DNA of 5,414 nucleotides from Synergistaceae bacterium (GTDB lineage: Bacteria > Synergistota > Synergistia > Synergistales > Synergistaceae), in contig JAISLO010000045.1 in NCBI GenBank assembly GCA_031290815.1, positions 1 to 5,414 on the forward strand, written 5' to 3'. The notes beneath the pieces are model-generated. The model was not told the origin of the DNA and did not search any database. It saw only the letters and a program-made list of their open reading frames with translations. Of this stretch, positions 5,143-5,414 are shown piece after piece (the first letter of the stretch is position 1; the number at the start of each line of letters is the position of its first letter). A program made the translations under genes and the position numbers.

Positions 5143-5414
5143 GTGGGCAAAATTTTCAGATTAGGCATAGTGGTCGCGCTTCTCGTGCTGATGGTATCCG
5201 GTATTATGGCGGCGCGCATAATTTTCGTCGATGAAAAGGAGGCCGATGTCCCGGCCTTGGTTGGCATCAGCGCTGTAGAGGCGACTAACAAGCTGAGGGA
5301 GGCCGGACTCCTGGCAAGGATAGATCAGGTCGACTCGGATCAGCGGGAGGGCATCGTCATATCCCAGGCCCCTCCGGCGGGGGAAAAGGTTGGCAGGGGG
5401 AAAATTGTGACCAT
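5143..5414 (+). CDS. Membrane-anchored PASTA-domain protein, N-terminal part (3' end outside window)
   Basis: Ninety residues are visible from a GTG start. Residues 1-6 (MGKIFR) are short and basic, 7-28 form one hydrophobic segment that would act as a signal anchor (N-terminus inside), and a PASTA domain follows from about 35. Its pattern is clear: ADVPALVGISAVEATNKLREAGL with the VPxLVG opening (36-41), then EGIVISQAPPAGEKVGRGKIVT with the Q-x-P-x-x-G core (75-80). PASTA domains occur at the outer end of PrkC/PknB-type kinases and some PBP2x proteins, where they bind peptidoglycan fragments or beta-lactams. Here the protein begins only a few residues before the membrane segment, so no kinase domain precedes it. 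More PASTA repeats or another domain may follow beyond the window. The 85-nt gap after rsmB holds no convincing promoter, so it probably belongs to the same operon. Confidence 0.85.
   Translation, partial: MGKIFRLGIVVALLVLMVSGIMAARIIFVDEKEADVPALVGISAVEATNKLREAGLLARIDQVDSDQREGIVISQAPPAGEKVGRGKIVT

Overview
The window is a gene-dense, GC-rich bacterial chromosomal segment. It carries six protein-coding genes, all on the + strand: two partial genes at the edges and four complete ones between them. I see no mobile element, CRISPR array, rRNA or tRNA. The taxon is inferred only. The gene content and the order metallopeptidase - rsmB - PASTA protein recall the Bacillota locus around rsmB and the PASTA kinase. 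The lack of a kinase and the general codon and GC style would also fit an anaerobe such as a member of Synergistota. I cannot fix the genus.

Layout. (1) 1-498 is the C-terminal end of dihydroxy-acid dehydratase (ilvD, branched-chain amino acid synthesis). It is followed after 8 nt by (2) 507-1601, a complete AI-2E (PF01594-type) membrane transporter, probably co-transcribed with ilvD. (3) 1602-1805 is a 204-nt non-coding stretch with two overlapping, mutually exclusive hairpins (1625-1651 and 1646-1685). Closer to the next gene it holds a compact array of three near-identical 10-bp half-sites (TTGANATCAG; direct, inverted, direct; 1750-1783), which begins on a perfect TTGACA. (4) 1806-2945 is a DegT/DnrJ/EryC1-type PLP sugar aminotransferase standing alone with that control region. 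(5) A good extended -10 promoter (2960-2988) starts a second unit: a YugP-like membrane zinc metallopeptidase (3011-3700), an RsmB-type 16S rRNA m5C methyltransferase (3732-5057), and the start of a short membrane-anchored PASTA protein (5143 to the window end).

How the genes relate. The first unit is metabolic plus transport. The aminotransferase looks like a separately regulated orphan of nucleotide-sugar or cell-surface glycan synthesis. The last unit joins membrane proteolysis, ribosome modification and a cell-wall-sensing type domain.

The observations most worth following are the triple half-site operator before the aminotransferase, the PASTA protein that lacks a kinase domain but sits where a PASTA kinase is usually found, the unusual SAM-binding motif in the RsmB homologue, and a 7-codon leader ORF that ends in an ATGA overlap with rsmB.
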